A DNA stretch of 64,000 nt from positions 35,597 to 99,596 of the forward strand of contig JAKSYS010000164.1 in NCBI GenBank assembly GCA_022925895.1, in the 5' to 3' direction. This stretch comes from Fragilaria crotonensis (taxonomy: Eukaryota > Bacillariophyta > Fragilariophyceae > Fragilariales > Fragilariaceae). Made by a program: the position numbers and the translations under genes. Each line of letters begins with the position of its first letter. Within the stretch, counting starts at the first letter, position 1. A model generated the notes under the pieces. The model did not search any database and had not been told where the DNA came from. It saw only the letters and a program-made list of their open reading frames with translations. Shown piece by piece: positions 20,787 through 32,157 of this stretch.

Positions 20787-23700
20787 GCTCTGTTTGTCTC
20801 TGACAAAGGCTGTCAGACCACTGTGCACCCCAATGGTAAGCAGTATCCCATACAGGAAATTCCCATCGCCTTAGTTGCAACTATGTGGACTAACCCTGAG
20901 AATGGACAACCTTTACATCCTCAATGTTCTGAGGCTCTGTATTTTGGGGACTGAGTTATGTGGCTCTGCTGAACCCCAACCATTGTTTTCATGCAATGAT
21001 GTCAAAGTCCAGGATGTACCTGACCACTTTGATGCCAAGCTTTGCATTTTATCCTCCAACCTAAATGTTGCGTGTTCCATATCCCTGAATGGTATCTCGT
21101 CACAATGCATGAGTTGCTTGTTTTCATCTTGTTGCATTGGTTTCACAGATGTGCTGTGATCTTGTTTGATAAGTTTGCCAAAAAGGAGGAGACTTGTGTT
21201 TCCAGTGCATGTGCTGCTGAAATGTTGTTGGCAACTGATCATGTGCGGATTGCATCAAGGTTGGTTTCTGTGGCTGAATCTCTGTGTATTGTGCATAACC
21301 ACATCACTCCAGAGGATGGCCCTCGGTGGACTGTTTTGTGGCCTTGCAACAGATGATGATGTCGCTGGAGATGGCTTGTCCGGATAAGTAGGCAAAGTTG
21401 ACTACCTGCCGCCGGGGTAAGGGAGGAGCTGTCAACCCTTTCATTAGCAAGCACTCGGTCAGATGGAATGTTACCGGTCTTGCATATAGGATGAAAGAAG
21501 AAGTGCACCAGATGCTTGGTTGCCTGGTCTTCTGATTGTCAACATGGCTGGGATGTTGTTTCTCTTATCTTTTGAATCTGATTCCTGTCTGGGGACATGG
21601 CTGCACAAGTGCTCATGAGTGGTCAAAGGTGTGATTATCTCAGCAATGGTTGTATTGATGCCATCAACCCAATGACTGGGTATCCCAAAGGCACTTGTTT
21701 CATCAGAATCTTGCAATGTTATGTCAGTTGGCAGTTCCACATACTGATTGTATGCTACAGTCTTCAGTCCTATCAAGCAGCAGAGTCAGGAATAAGCACC
21801 TGGAGCGAGTTTGAAAGGATTTGAATTGTTGCATGGCACCAAAGGTACCCGACGCAATGACAGAAGGCAGCTAATGGCAACAAAGTCTGGTGGTCTCAAA
21901 TGCTGGTTCCCATTAATGTATTGATGGGAATGTACTGCGGCCAAAGTTGGAAACACCCAGTATGATTGATTCTGTTGTTGGTATGTTTCTGTCTTGTATG
22001 TGGACCTTGCTGCAGCTCTCTGAATGTGCAGGAGTTGTTCCGTCAGTGGATTGGATGGACGGGCTAAGTGCTTGGCATTCCTGTTGTATCCTGCTGGGTG
22101 AAAGCAAGGCAGAGTGATTGCTCAAAGTTTGACAGGATCTTGTGAGAAGATGATCTTTTCAACCCTGTCGCCAAGCTTTTGCCGATGACTCAAGGGACAA
22201 CGATTATTTCTCCAAAAAATGGGGACGACTCAAAGTTGACGCGGTTGTCGACCCATAACTAGTGGACTCCATGCTTGGGGACCCTGATGATATCTTCAAT
22301 GATGAAGATTAAAGTTGATGGAGGCTGAGAAGGTAGATGACTCCAAGAGGAGACTGATGGCCACACTCTCGAATTCAACAATGATTGTTTTACCGCCCAG
22401 GCGGTGTTGCCACCCAAGACTGATAGGCCATGAGAGCCCATGTCATCGGGTGAGGTGAGACTATGATGGTCCACTGCTGACTTACAGGCATCATTGAAAG
22501 CCATCATTGATTGCTATCTGCGTGAGAATGTCCTCCCAGATGGATAGACAGCAACGGTTCCTTGTTATGCGTTGCTTTGGGGAGGATTTGCTGTCCCATG
22601 TTGATGTCAACTGGGGGGACAAAACTTGCTCCTTGTTGTTGTAGGAAATTGTTGACCCATGGCAGGTTAAAGAGGCTCCATCCAAGGGTGATGGGCATTA
22701 CTTTAAGTCAGAATGGGACAATACCATCAATTTCAAAGCTGCAATGTTGGGGAACTGTAAGAAGAATGGTGCTGTGACAGAATGAAAATTGGATATAATT
22801 TCCAGAAGGGCAAGGATAGACATTGGGCAAAGGGGCTGGATGTTTGGCATGGGGCTACCAAAGTCTGCGATAGGCACCTCTTGCGTTCGGTGTGCGGACG
22901 GGGACCAATATGAAGGCAGGTGATTGAGCTGGAGATGAAGAGCATCCAAACAGCGCTTGAGGTTATTGACAATGCTGTCATGCCAAAGTTCCATAAGTAT
23001 TCTGGTCACGGCCGCATAACCTTTGATGTCAAGATGATCTTGACAGAAACGGCAAGTCTGGTCTCTTGAGAGCACCAGAATGTTGTTGTCGCGTGGCTGC
23101 AGAAGGATTGCGTCCACATTGGTGGCACTGAGTGAAAATTTACTTGTCCTGTCTCCTGATGGTCAGGGGACATGTTGCTCTCCTGATGAGCAGGTGGCAC
23201 AATGTTATGCTCCAATTTTGGAGGGATTTACACAACTACAAGGTTGTTGTAACTCGGTGATACATTTTGGTTTGTACCCTTATTTGGTCCGACGCCGAGT
23301 GATGCCCAAGGCTGGGCCCACATGGCAGCCACGTTATGTGCAGGATGCTTTGAATGTTACGAAGTGGATCCTGACATGTGGCAAGACCAATGGTTCAGCT
23401 GAATGGGGACATGCCGCATGTATGTCATATGTTATGTGGGATGATCTCACTGCATCCTATAAGAGTCACAAGTTGTGGTGGATTATTTTGCTCCAAGTTC
23501 ACCTTCTTGAGGTAAGAATGTGTGAACAGATGCCAATGCTTACTTGGGATCCAAGGTCAAGGACGGGTCATTCAATGGTGCAGGTCAACCAAAACTAGGT
23601 GAGAAGGATATCACAGTCCTCCAAGCTTGGTTCTGGTGCATGCCCTCAATGAAATTGAGTGAGAACTTGAGGAGATTGGTAAACATTTCAGCAGAAAGTG

Positions 23701-24620
23701 TTGACCCCAATGAGAAAGCAATGGCTGGTTGACGGTGCGTACTAAATCTATATCACCCGGATTTGGCTGGCAAGTGTGCAACCAATTGTAAGGCTTGATC
23801 GGTTGTTGCGTTGGATTTATGAATCGGGTCGAATTGTTGTCCTTGTACTAGGCGCAGCAATGTTGATGCGTTTCCTTGTTCTGACGAGAAGAGGACAACT
23901 TGGTCGCAGCCTGACACCTTACCGATGGTTGGGCATTACCTTTGACGGGGTGTTTCCAAGTTTGACATGCGTTCCGTTATGTGACTGGGGTTGGTTTTAA
24001 ATTTGGGTAGTATGTGCAATGCTGCGCTGCCAGATGCACCTAATGTCAGGAGCAAGAATTGGTTTCAAGGAACTGCTATGTTGACACAAACCATGTGGGT
24101 TGCACTGTTACTTGGTGGCCTCAAACCGGAGATCTGACATTTGGAAGCAGGATTCAATTCATGGCTGCAATGGTTGCAGTGACAATGGTTGTGATGACTG
24201 ACAAATGCAATGATTGCAAGCATCTTTTTTTTGCTAATTGCTATGGCAAGATGGAGAAACCGACTTGTCAGATGAACTGATTAAGTGTCTTCCGGGGAAC
24301 ATGACCAAGAGAGTCGTATTCTCATGTGTGCATTGGTGAAGTGTCCCAAATGGACATGACACAGACATGCAAACTGTCCAAAAGGGACATGGTGCGAGTG
24401 GAAGGACATAATGATTATGGAACCACTTATCCCCTAGGTGGATGTATGCGATGAGTGCAGAGTCACTGTTATGTGGATGTATGCAATGATGCAGAACCAC
24501 AGATTGAATGAATGGGTGGACGTACATGTGATGACACGTGGAACCACCAAGAATAGCTGATGTTGGCCGGCCTCTGCATGACAAATCTGGATCAAACTAG
24601 TTGTCTATGACGCCTAGTGC
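20787..24620 (+). other. LARD-like element, right internal region: decayed coding of unknown family
   Basis: Still no recognisable retrotransposon domain. Several + strand stretches read like degraded protein: about 20785-20950 (ALFVSDKGCQTTVHPNGKQ), 21630-21750 (DYLSNGCIDAINPMTGYPKG), 22660-22780 (EWDNTINFKAAMLGNCKKNG), 22930-23130 (MPKFHKYSGHGRITFDVKMI) and 23380-23500 (EWGHAACMSYVMWDDLTASY). Stops and shifts separate them. All are on the sense strand of the element. Near 24440-24540 two imperfect copies of gtggatgtatgc-type sequence occur in what is probably 3' noncoding sequence. Confidence 0.45.
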
Positions 24621-24628
24621 GAGGGGAC
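24621..24628 (+). other. LARD-like element polypurine tract
   Basis: Gaggggac directly precedes the 3' LTR. The identical octamer precedes the CoDi-B 3' LTR. Confidence 0.7.
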
Positions 24629-24910
24629 TGAATAGATTCTGCCATGAGTGCGGGATATTCGGACAAACAGACAAGACAGACGAGCTTAGGACTTATGCCG
24701 GTCTTGGTTAGTCTTGGAATGTCTGGGAACATCTCGCTCGGATGACCGGTGGGAACAGCCCTCCAACCGGGTCGGGACTGAGACTAGATTGATAAGCTCA
24801 CTCTTTTTATAATTAATCAAGTTGCATGCCGCATCTAGATGATTGCTATATTGTTTAGAGTCGGTTTCTGGCAATGGCAGATTTGCCGCACTTCCGAGAG
24901 ATTTTACTGA
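24629..24910 (+). repeat. LARD-like element 3' LTR
   Basis: 282 bp, same ends as 11401-11682. It is followed by the acca duplicate at 24911-24914. Confidence 0.85.
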
Positions 24911-24914
24911 ACCA

Positions 24915-25879
24915 GAAAACCTGCTCCACCTAAGGCCGCGGCATCGGTCACATCCAATCTGTCGCAGTCCTCTGATAGTGAATCCGACTCCGACATCGGT
25001 CCTACCAAACAGAAAATGCCACCACGGAGAAAAACAAGACCGGCAGAGAAAAACCCGCAGGAAGAGGCGTCCATGACTTCCTCGGCTGTTCCGACCAAAA
25101 TTTCCAAAAAAGACGCGGCGTACCGTGAATTGGAGAGTCAACTCAAAAGCGTTCAGGCACAACGCAATCAAGACCTCCAAACTACCCAATCCCAACTGCT
25201 GGACATTGACACCAAGCTCAAAGAGCTTGACCCCTGTCTTGATAACCTTGAGGCAAAGGCAGTCCAATCCATGCAATATCACGTGGACACAAACCAGGCT
25301 CTCACGAATGTGCAATCCCAAATGTCTCAGATGATGGAAATGATGCAAAACATTATGCGCACCAGGCCAAACCAGGATGGGTACCCATATAACCATGACG
25401 GAGCCCTGCCCTCATCGTCGCTGGCAGCAGTGAATCACAACACCCCAGCGACTAGCGCGCATCTGATAGTTGAAGTACCTTCAACGCAGGACACTCGTCA
25501 CCACGAGGGAAGTTGCTCGGTTGCCTCCAGCTCAAGCGGTTCGCAACATGAACAGCCTCCACCGAAGAAGACCTTGAAACGATCGATGCCGGACGCCACA
25601 GATAAGATGCACCTGGACACTTGTACCATAGACGATGATGCGTCCTCCTCATCCTTTAACTCCACTCCACCAATCTATCCGCTCTCTGCGCCGACTACTC
25701 CTTCGCCACTTCAACTTGAAAGGGAGCACTCACTACAGTCCCAGCGCACTTCAGAAATGGACACTGAAAACACGAATCCTACCCACCTTGCCATGCCCGA
25801 TCTGGAAGATCAATACAAACTGTCCGACGAACAACAGTCAAGCAACAACACATCTCCAGACGGGGGCACCAACGGATGA
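24915..25879 (+). pseudogene. LINE-1 ORF1, C-terminal segment with coiled coil
   Basis: Continues ORF1 in frame after the acca duplicate: RKPAPPKAAASV, an acidic Ser/Asp patch, then basic PPRRKTRPAEK. Residues from about 25110 to 25350 are strongly heptad-like (AYRELESQLKSVQAQ, LLDIDTKLKELDPCL), predicting a coiled coil, followed by a Ser/Pro-rich tail. The stop TGA at 25877-25879 overlaps the ATG at 25876 that opens ORF2. Total ORF1 over the three segments is about 1000 codons, unusually large for a LINE ORF1. A trimerising RNA-binding role is only an analogy. Confidence 0.75.
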
Positions 25880-27342
25880 TGGTGACAAAAGGAAACCCCA
25901 TACAGCCGCCTACAGTGCTCCTCACAGAAGACGGTAGCCCGGCTCCCGGAGACTCGTCTCCTCCAGGCACAATCGTAGTAGATGACAACTCTAACGCCCA
26001 TGTTACCCCCCTTTCAGCACCATCACATATCTTCTCAGTGTTCTCATCAGATAGAGGACAAGGCCTCCAACAGGATCACCGGCAATGACACCATCAACAT
26101 CCAACTGATATTCTTGATGAGAACACAAGGCGACCACACACATACAGGACGCTCCACCTCTCGCACGATATCCCGCGTATTCCTGTTTCGTGCATTCTAC
26201 TCTTACCATCGTCCCGTCCGAAACGGCAGACCCGCCTCCGTTCCATTGACGAGTTCCCGGAGCTTCCATATGGAGACCCGATTATTCAGAAAAGACCGGA
26301 AAGTACACGACTTTTCTTTCAAAACGTGAAAGGCTTGACGCATACATCCTCAGGAGAAGATTACGGTTATTAAATGGCCTGTATGGCTGCGTATCAAGTC
26401 GACATCTTTGGACTCGCGGAAACTAATACATGTTGGAATCATACCCACCTCCGAATGGACTTCCAAGCCTTGTCGCGCAAACAATTTCGGCAGCATCGCC
26501 TAAGCTTTGGTTCACCGTCCGCAGAGGTTGATAAGTGCCATGAAAAAGAGTCGTTTCAGGCCGGAGGCAGCCTCACGATGGCCACCGGAACATTGGCATC
26601 TTACTCATCTGGCGACGTCCTTGTGGATCCCTCCGGCCTTGGACGGTGGAGTGGGATAAATTTCCGGGGCAAGTCATCAGCGCAACTCAGCATCATTACC
26701 GCATACCGAACATGCAGCGGCTCTATACAGTCTTCTCCACTCGGGAGCACCTTCATTCGGGAGTATGAGTTTCACAAATCCCAGGGTATTCAAAATCCAA
26801 ATCCAAGGCGGCTCTTCTTCCACGATCTGGAAATTTTTATTAACAACCTCCGGGATGGCAACGAGACACATTCGGTTATCCTTATGCTTGATGCCAACTC
26901 TGAACTCCATCAGGATACAAACTTCCAAGACTTTGCTAATAAACTCGAGCTCTCTGACCTTCATTCTCGCGACCCAGCGCCCTCAACATATATCGGCGCA
27001 AAGAGGCGTCGCATTGATTACATCCTGGCAACTGACCGGATCGCAAGCGGCAACACGCGCTCTGGAACTCTTTCTTATACCAAAGGGCCTCAATCAGACC
27101 ATTGCGGCCTATATGTGGACATTGATCTTCCCTCCATTTTCGATCCGAATTATGAACCAACTTCAAATCATTCAAAGGACAAACGTGCATTGCTGGCAGG
27201 TAACCCTGAACACGTCAAACAATACCACCTCCACATGAAAGAGTACTACACGCAGCATCGCATGTTTGATCGCATGAAGGAGCTCATTCAAACTCACCAG
27301 GAGATTCCTCTTCCAGAGCTACGAGAGCGCCTCGAAAAATAG
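25876..27342 (+). pseudogene. LINE-1 ORF2, N-terminus and APE endonuclease
   Basis: ORF2 opens at ATG 25876, inside the ORF1 stop. The first 140 codons are low-complexity and frameshifted. The endonuclease is clear from about 26300: RLFFQNVKGLTH, then IFGLAETNTCW (Glu), GRWSGINFRGK, ILMLDANSELH, RRRIDYILATDRI and GPQSDHCGLYVDI, the last holding the catalytic Ser-Asp-His. A stop lies at about 26371 (after GEDYGY). The frame ends at TAG 27340-27342, where LINE-M has Trp (HLEKWDSD), so a TGG-to-TAG change is likely. APE endonucleases nick the target to start reverse transcription. Confidence 0.8.
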
Positions 27343-27900
27343 GACTTAGACCAGGGTCGAGCAATGATGTCAGCAGAAAAATCTCTCCAGTCGGTATCAG
27401 ACAAAGCATACGCGTGGTCTCCAACTCTCAGGAATAAGGCAATCATTCGACAGTACTGGCGCCTTCGACTTCGCGAAGCTGACTTCGCCGAAACATGGGG
27501 ACGCACGTTTGATAGGTGGACGAGCCAAATCCAAACCAAGGACGCAACGTTTACCCTTCCACTACGACGCGACGTCATCACGCGGGAGGAAATCAGCAAA
27601 CACTTCACGGTCGCCTCCAGGGAGTTCCGCAAATGCCAACGCAATGCAACGGATCATAGGCATCAATCATACCACGATCTCATGCTCTTTTATGAGGATG
27701 ACGACAATCCAGATACACGGAAAGCCTCCAAAAGAAAGATGAAGATTCTTCAATGCACCATCCTTGCTGAAAATCAACGCCATATTCACAAATCCTTGGG
27801 CCAAATCGTGAAGCCCTCATCCTATACTCCTTTGGACAAAATCCAAATCCCACGATAGGCGGACCAGCAACAATCTTCTGCACCGAATGCTGTATACAAT
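27343..27900 (+). pseudogene. LINE-1 ORF2, endonuclease-RT linker
   Basis: Same frame as the endonuclease after the TAG: DQGRAMMSAEKSLQS, AYAWSPTLRNKAIIRQYWRL (matched by YEWSPKLRNDGLLY in LINE-M) and KRKMKILQCTILAENQRHIH. It ends at a TAG at 27856-27858 after DKIQIPR. Confidence 0.7.
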
Positions 27901-28778
27901 ATGATGCATAGTTCGACTCCGCGCGAGATGGTTTGGGACACAATTATAGATCAAGCAGACATGGAAAAGCATCTTCTCTCATATAATCGAGAATCGTTCA
28001 GAGCGGCGGCAGAATCCCCCTGTGGAAGCGGGGTCATCTTCGACGCCTTAACGTCTCCTGCTGCAAAAGATGTACTTAGGGGTGTTGTACCTCTTGAATG
28101 GTATGGTAATGATCTTGCTCTCAAGGAATTCCTGGCCTCATTTTGTATTCCTGAAGTTGTGACAAAGTCGGAGCCGATTCCCACTGCAATCACGACACAC
28201 GATGTTATAAAAGGCTTTAAGTCCTGGTCTGAAGGAACCTCCACATCGCCTTCAAAACGCCATCTCGGCCACTACAAAGCCATCGTCCAGGAACCTGAGT
28301 TGCTCCAATGTCTCACATGGTTCCTCCACATTGTGACTTCCAAGGGAACTGCGGTCAATCGCTGGTGTCAAGCAACCAATGTCTTAATCGAGAAAGATCC
28401 AGGCCAGCCAAAGATTCACCGGCTCCGCATCATCCATCTGTTTGAGGCGGATTATAACTTTTTCCTCAAATTACAATGGGGTCATCGGCTAATCTGCCGT
28501 GCTGATCAACTAAACCTTCTGAATGACGGACAATTCGGTTCTCGACCCAGTCGTATGGCGATTGAACCGGTTATGCTTCTTCAACTCACTACCGACCTGT
28601 GTACGGTCCTCAAACACAACTTGGCGAGGTTCGACAATGACGCCAGCGCGTGCTATGATTGCATTATCGTTGCGCTTGCTATGCTCGCAGCGCGCCGATG
28701 TGGCATGCCCGAGCACTCAGTTCAAACACATGCCAACGTTCTACGCCTTATGAGATACACTGTGATAACCGTTCATGG
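27901..28778 (+). pseudogene. LINE-1 reverse transcriptase, N-terminal half
   Basis: RT fingers and palm: LEWYGNDLALKEFLASFCIP, SKRHLGHYKAIVQ, LIEKDPGQPKIHRLRIIHL, FNFFLKLQ-like DYNFFLKLQWGH, NDGQFGSRPSRMAIEP and motif A ARFDNDASACYDCI. It is cut after TVHG by the solo LTR (28779-29040). Joining across one atgg gives GVSDANYSGT in frame, so the insertion is confirmed by the host frame. Confidence 0.82.
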
Positions 28779-29040
28779 TGAATGAATCCTGTCATGAGTG
28801 CGGGATATTCGGACAAGCATACAAGGCGCGTGTCCCACGATGACGTGGAGGACTGCTGACGCGCACGCACGGATAACCTGTTGGTCCATATGGTGGGACC
28901 GGTTTTGGAACTAGATTCTAGATCTGCTCACTCTTTTTATAATTGATCAAGTTGCATGCCGCTTCTTGTCGATTGTTATATTTTTAAGGGTCAATCTCCG
29001 GCAATGGCGGATTCGCCGCACTTGCGGGAGATTTCACTGA
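28779..29040 (+). repeat. Solo LTR of the LARD-like family
   Basis: 262 bp flanked by atgg (28775-28778 and 29041-29044). It shares the start TGAAT...GAGTGCGGGATATTCGG, the middle ctcactctttttataatt-atcaagttgcatgccgc and the end ATTT-ACTGA with the 282-bp LTRs at 11401 and 24629, but its centre has diverged. It is what remains after LTR-LTR recombination of an older member of the same family. Confidence 0.8.
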
Positions 29041-30136
29041 ATGGCGTGTCAGACGCCAACTATAGCGGCACGGCGTTTGAGCCCCACTTCGGCACGGGTC
29101 AAGGAAGTGGCGCGTCGCCAGCGGCGTGGCTTTCTCTCATCGTGATCATGCTAAACACGTTTGAACGGCTCATTCCTGAGCGTATGCAATTTGTCTCTCC
29201 GGACGGTTCCATCACCAACTCACGCTTGGTTGATGCCTTTGTTGATGACACGGCAATTGGCTTTACAGACAGTTCCGGCTCCCTCGATTTTGAAAGTCTT
29301 ATCCAGCGGCTTCAGGACATATCTCAACCTGGGAACATCTTCTCCATTTGTCTGGCGGTGCTCTCAACCGCAAGAAATGCTCATGGTACGTACTCTCGTG
29401 GGACTGGAAAGGAGGACGCCCAATGATTCGTAAACGACTCGAAATCGATCCGGAAGTCAAACTGTGCCAAGGAACATCCACTGTGGCAACACCCATCCGA
29501 CGAATGGATTTGGAGGATGCACCACGGCTTCTTGGAGTCTTCATGTCTCCCACTGGGGATTTCTCTGAACACATCCGAGTGTTAAAGAATCGAGCTGATA
29601 CATTTGCGGTCAAGCTCAAATCCCCAAAACTCAAGGTAGCTGATGCCCTGTTGTTCCACCAAACCATCTACGTGCCGACGATGCGCTACTCTCTTGCAGC
29701 CATCGCCGCAAATGAAGAATCCTTGACGACCATCCACACAAAACTTATGGCCTCTCTTCTTCAGAAATTGAATGTCAGCAGTCATCTCCCAACGGCAATC
29801 CGGCATGGACCCAAACTATTTGGCGGCCTTGACCTGTTTGATGTCCAAACTGAAGCTGGGATTGAACGCGATTCCGTATTTTCTGACTCCCCGGCGGGTA
29901 AGCTCATTGTCACTAATCTTCAATATTCGCAACGGGAAGCAGGGATACCAGAGCCTCTTCTAGAGAAACCAACTCTCTACCTCCCGTATCTGACACCCAC
30001 ATGGATTACCTCGGTCCGACAATATCTGTCTACACATAACTTGACGATTCAGATTAACTCCGATGGCCATGAACCACTTCGCAAAGGAGACTTCCAGATT
30101 ATGCAACCCAAACATCTGTGGCGGTATACTCCCATC
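29041..30136 (+). pseudogene. LINE-1 reverse transcriptase, C-terminal half and thumb
   Basis: Contains RT motif B (FGTGQGSGASPAAWLSLIV) and motif C (LVDAFVDDTAIGFTD, FVDD). A frameshift near 29340 moves reading to the 29348 frame, with SGGALNRKKCSWYVLSWDWK, RLLGVFMSPTGDFSEHIRVL, TAIRHGPKLFGGLDLFDVQT and YLTPTWITSVRQYLSTHN. CoDi-2 interrupts it at ccatc (30132-30136), and the sequence resumes at 60010. Confidence 0.82.
30132..30136. repeat. Target-site duplication of CoDi-2 (left copy, ccatc)
   Basis: Matches ccatc at 60005-60009. The next bases differ (t against c), so the duplication is 5 bp. Confidence 0.85.
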
Positions 30137-30699
30137 TAAAAGAAAAGCTACAGTATTGGCGTCTACCGTCGTGGATCATACTCTACCTCTCCTTCCGTCC
30201 GTTTGTCAACCAAAGTTTCTGTGAGTCACGGTTCGCTTCTCTTTTGCACGATTGAGTCACGCTTTGCGTTCGCGTTCTCGTAAGTGTTTGCGTCATTGTT
30301 CTTCGGTCATTGTCGAATGTTCCGCGGACATACAAATGGGAATCGCAATCGCCAGCCAACCTCAAAAGAGAACATAAACTGGTGCATCATCAAATCTACA
30401 TTTTACATGCTTTATATTTCATTATATTTATCTGGGATTCAGTATCTTTCAACAAATCATTCTACCATGGGATTCTGAAGAACTAACAAAGAACAATCAA
30501 GGAACAACCAAAGAACAAGAAGAACAAGGAAAGTGCAGCTTCAGAGCTCTCATTCGGTCATTCCAATTTCATTTCCTGCATGTTTTATTCATCTCACAAT
30601 TAGTCTATTGCAAAATATAACACTCCTACTAATTTATTTTAACTAATTCGTTGTTTCAGAGCCCTTATTTGTCGCCCCATCGCCTTGAATAAAACTTTA
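30137..30699 (+). repeat. CoDi-2 5' LTR
   Basis: 563 bp, starting TAAAAGAAAAGC and ending AATAAAACTTTA. It resembles but is clearly distinct from the CoDi-1 LTR, with the same terminal TAAA/TTTA. Confidence 0.88.
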
Positions 30700-30713
30700 C
30701 GCTTCCTCTGCGC
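30700..30713 (+). other. CoDi-2 primer-binding site
   Basis: Cgcttcctctgcgc follows the LTR directly. It is complementary to a tRNA D arm of initiator-Met type and identical to the CoDi-1 site. Confidence 0.6.
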
Positions 30714-30887
30714 TAAGTATAAGCCAAGTGCTTCAAGTCTTGATCATTCAAGCTAAGTTCTGATCAATCAAACTCAATTTTGGCATATCCTTGATAAGCA
30801 CTCAATTGCAAGCCAAGTGCTGCACTCACTCATCAAGCTCTTCTTCCAAGTCAAGTTCTTCATCATTTCTTGATCTCCAAGATCATC

Positions 30888-31354
30888 ATGGCTGCTCAAG
30901 CACCTCACTTTGCATTGGCTCCAGCCTTTGCTAATCCTGATGTTCTCAACTACTCTGACCAGTCTGCTGATAAGCTCTTCAAAGCGGGCACAGAGGCTTT
31001 GTCTATCAAGTTTGACTGCAAGCCAGACAACCTTCAGCTCTTCTTGGATCAAGCCAGGGACAGATCTATTGTCTTTGACTGGCTCAACATCTTGAGCATT
31101 CCAAGCCAAGGTGATGTAGCTCTATCCAAGGACCTCATTGAGTCTTATGGTGAGATTTCTTATCAAGATGTCTGCAACCATGCCCTCAGCTACATGCATG
31201 AGGACACCAGAGAGGCTCAAGATTCCTTCATGATGTATCATTGTCTCATGAATTCTTTGACTGATGAAGCTCAGAAGCAAGTCAGGACCAGAGGCAATGT
31301 TCTTCCCTTCATGTTTGGAGGCAAAGGCTCAGGCCCTGTTCTCCTCAAGGTCAT
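30888..31354 (+). pseudogene. CoDi-2 Gag, N-terminal part
   Basis: ATG at 30888 opens MAAQAPHFALAPAFANPD. The helical gag core follows (FDCKPDNLQLFLDQARDRS, LIESYGEISYQDVCNHALSY). The frame runs into LINE-3 after GPVLLKV. Gag resumes at 32158. Confidence 0.85.
31338..31354. repeat. 17-bp target-site duplication of LINE-3 fragment (left copy)
   Basis: Gttctcctcaaggtcat occurs here and at 32141-32157. One further t also matches but may belong to the T-rich element tail. The undisturbed sequence is seen in CoDi-1b near 35127. Confidence 0.9.
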
Positions 31355-32140
31355 TCAGAGAATTCAAACCTATTGTTGTGAAACACGAACTTACCCACAG
31401 CTGACGAGACTCCTGGTTGATGGCCTTGAGCGTTGGTTATCAGGCGATGATCAACCACTCCTCAATCCGGATCAGTATCCGACAGATGTACATTCGATCA
31501 TTCGCAGACAACATCAGGTGGGCTGGAAACATATTATGCTTGGACGTTTCATGACGGATTGGAGACGCGTACAAGGTCTCTATTCAGACTGCATCACCAC
31601 TGTCGCTGACTCCGCTAACTCGTCAACTCACAAGAAGACACCTGAGCAATGGTTGATAGGATTGATTAATGTTTTGTGGGAGCAATGGTTCATTCTCTGG
31701 GCGGAACGCAACCAGGATTTACATGGACGTGACGCTCAGAAACGTCAATCTCAGTTGCGACGAGAAGTCCATCGGCAACTACAGGAGATCTATAGCAACA
31801 AGCCTTTTATGGACCCAAAAGTTCGGTCTTTACTGCTTCAAAATCCGGAGGCTCATTCGGCACAGTCACTTCAGGTCACCACCAATTGGTTACGAATCCA
31901 TGTTCCCATCGTTAAAGCAAATGTCCGCAAGGTTCGTCGAATGGCATTGGAAGGTATGAGATCGATTCGTACCTATTTCAGCCCGTTGCCTAATCCGAAT
32001 ACCGCGCCGTAAATGGCGCTCGACTTCATTTAATTCATGGTGGCTGTCATCCAAACCAGGGTGATGGTCATCCGTGTGAGTCGAGTATCCCGGTATGTGG
32101 GTACAGCGGCAGCACGGTAAATTAGGTTTCTGTTTTTTTT
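31355..32140 (+). mobile_element. LINE-3: 5'-truncated LINE fragment encoding the ORF2 C-terminus
   Basis: A 786-bp insertion in the gag of CoDi-2 with a 17-bp duplication. It encodes the last part of ORF2 in the frame 31355-32012: TYPQLTRLLVDGLERWLSGD, QVGWKHIMLGRFMTDW, LWEQWFILWAERNQDLHG and the terminal MRSIRTYFSPLPNP before TAA. The LWEQW..WAERN..LHG block is the counterpart of LWKARNHVLHP in LINE-2. The 3' end is ttctgtttttttt (T-rich, no poly-A). It is a dead-on-arrival copy from target-primed reverse transcription. Confidence 0.88.
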
Positions 32141-32157
32141 GTTCTCCTCAAGGTCAT

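Larger units (their letters stand above)
11401..24910 (+). mobile_element. LARD-like LTR retrotransposon (no recognisable gag-pol)
   Basis: Two 282-bp direct repeats (11401-11682 and 24629-24910) bound 13.5 kb and are flanked by the 4-bp duplication acca. A half-tRNA-type primer-binding site follows the left repeat and the polypurine octamer gaggggac precedes the right repeat. These are the structural parts of an LTR retrotransposon in + orientation. About 6.7 kb inside is a separate nested copia (CoDi-1a). The remaining 6.2 kb has no gag, protease, integrase, RT or RNase H that I can recognise, only short + strand coding-like stretches with stops. This fits a large non-autonomous derivative possibly mobilised by a CoDi-B-like element. 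Confidence 0.75.

Noticed and set aside
24430-24545. Short direct repeats of gtggatgtatgc type
   Set aside because: Only two imperfect copies about 50 bases apart in the LARD 3' noncoding part; too weak to call a functional repeat.
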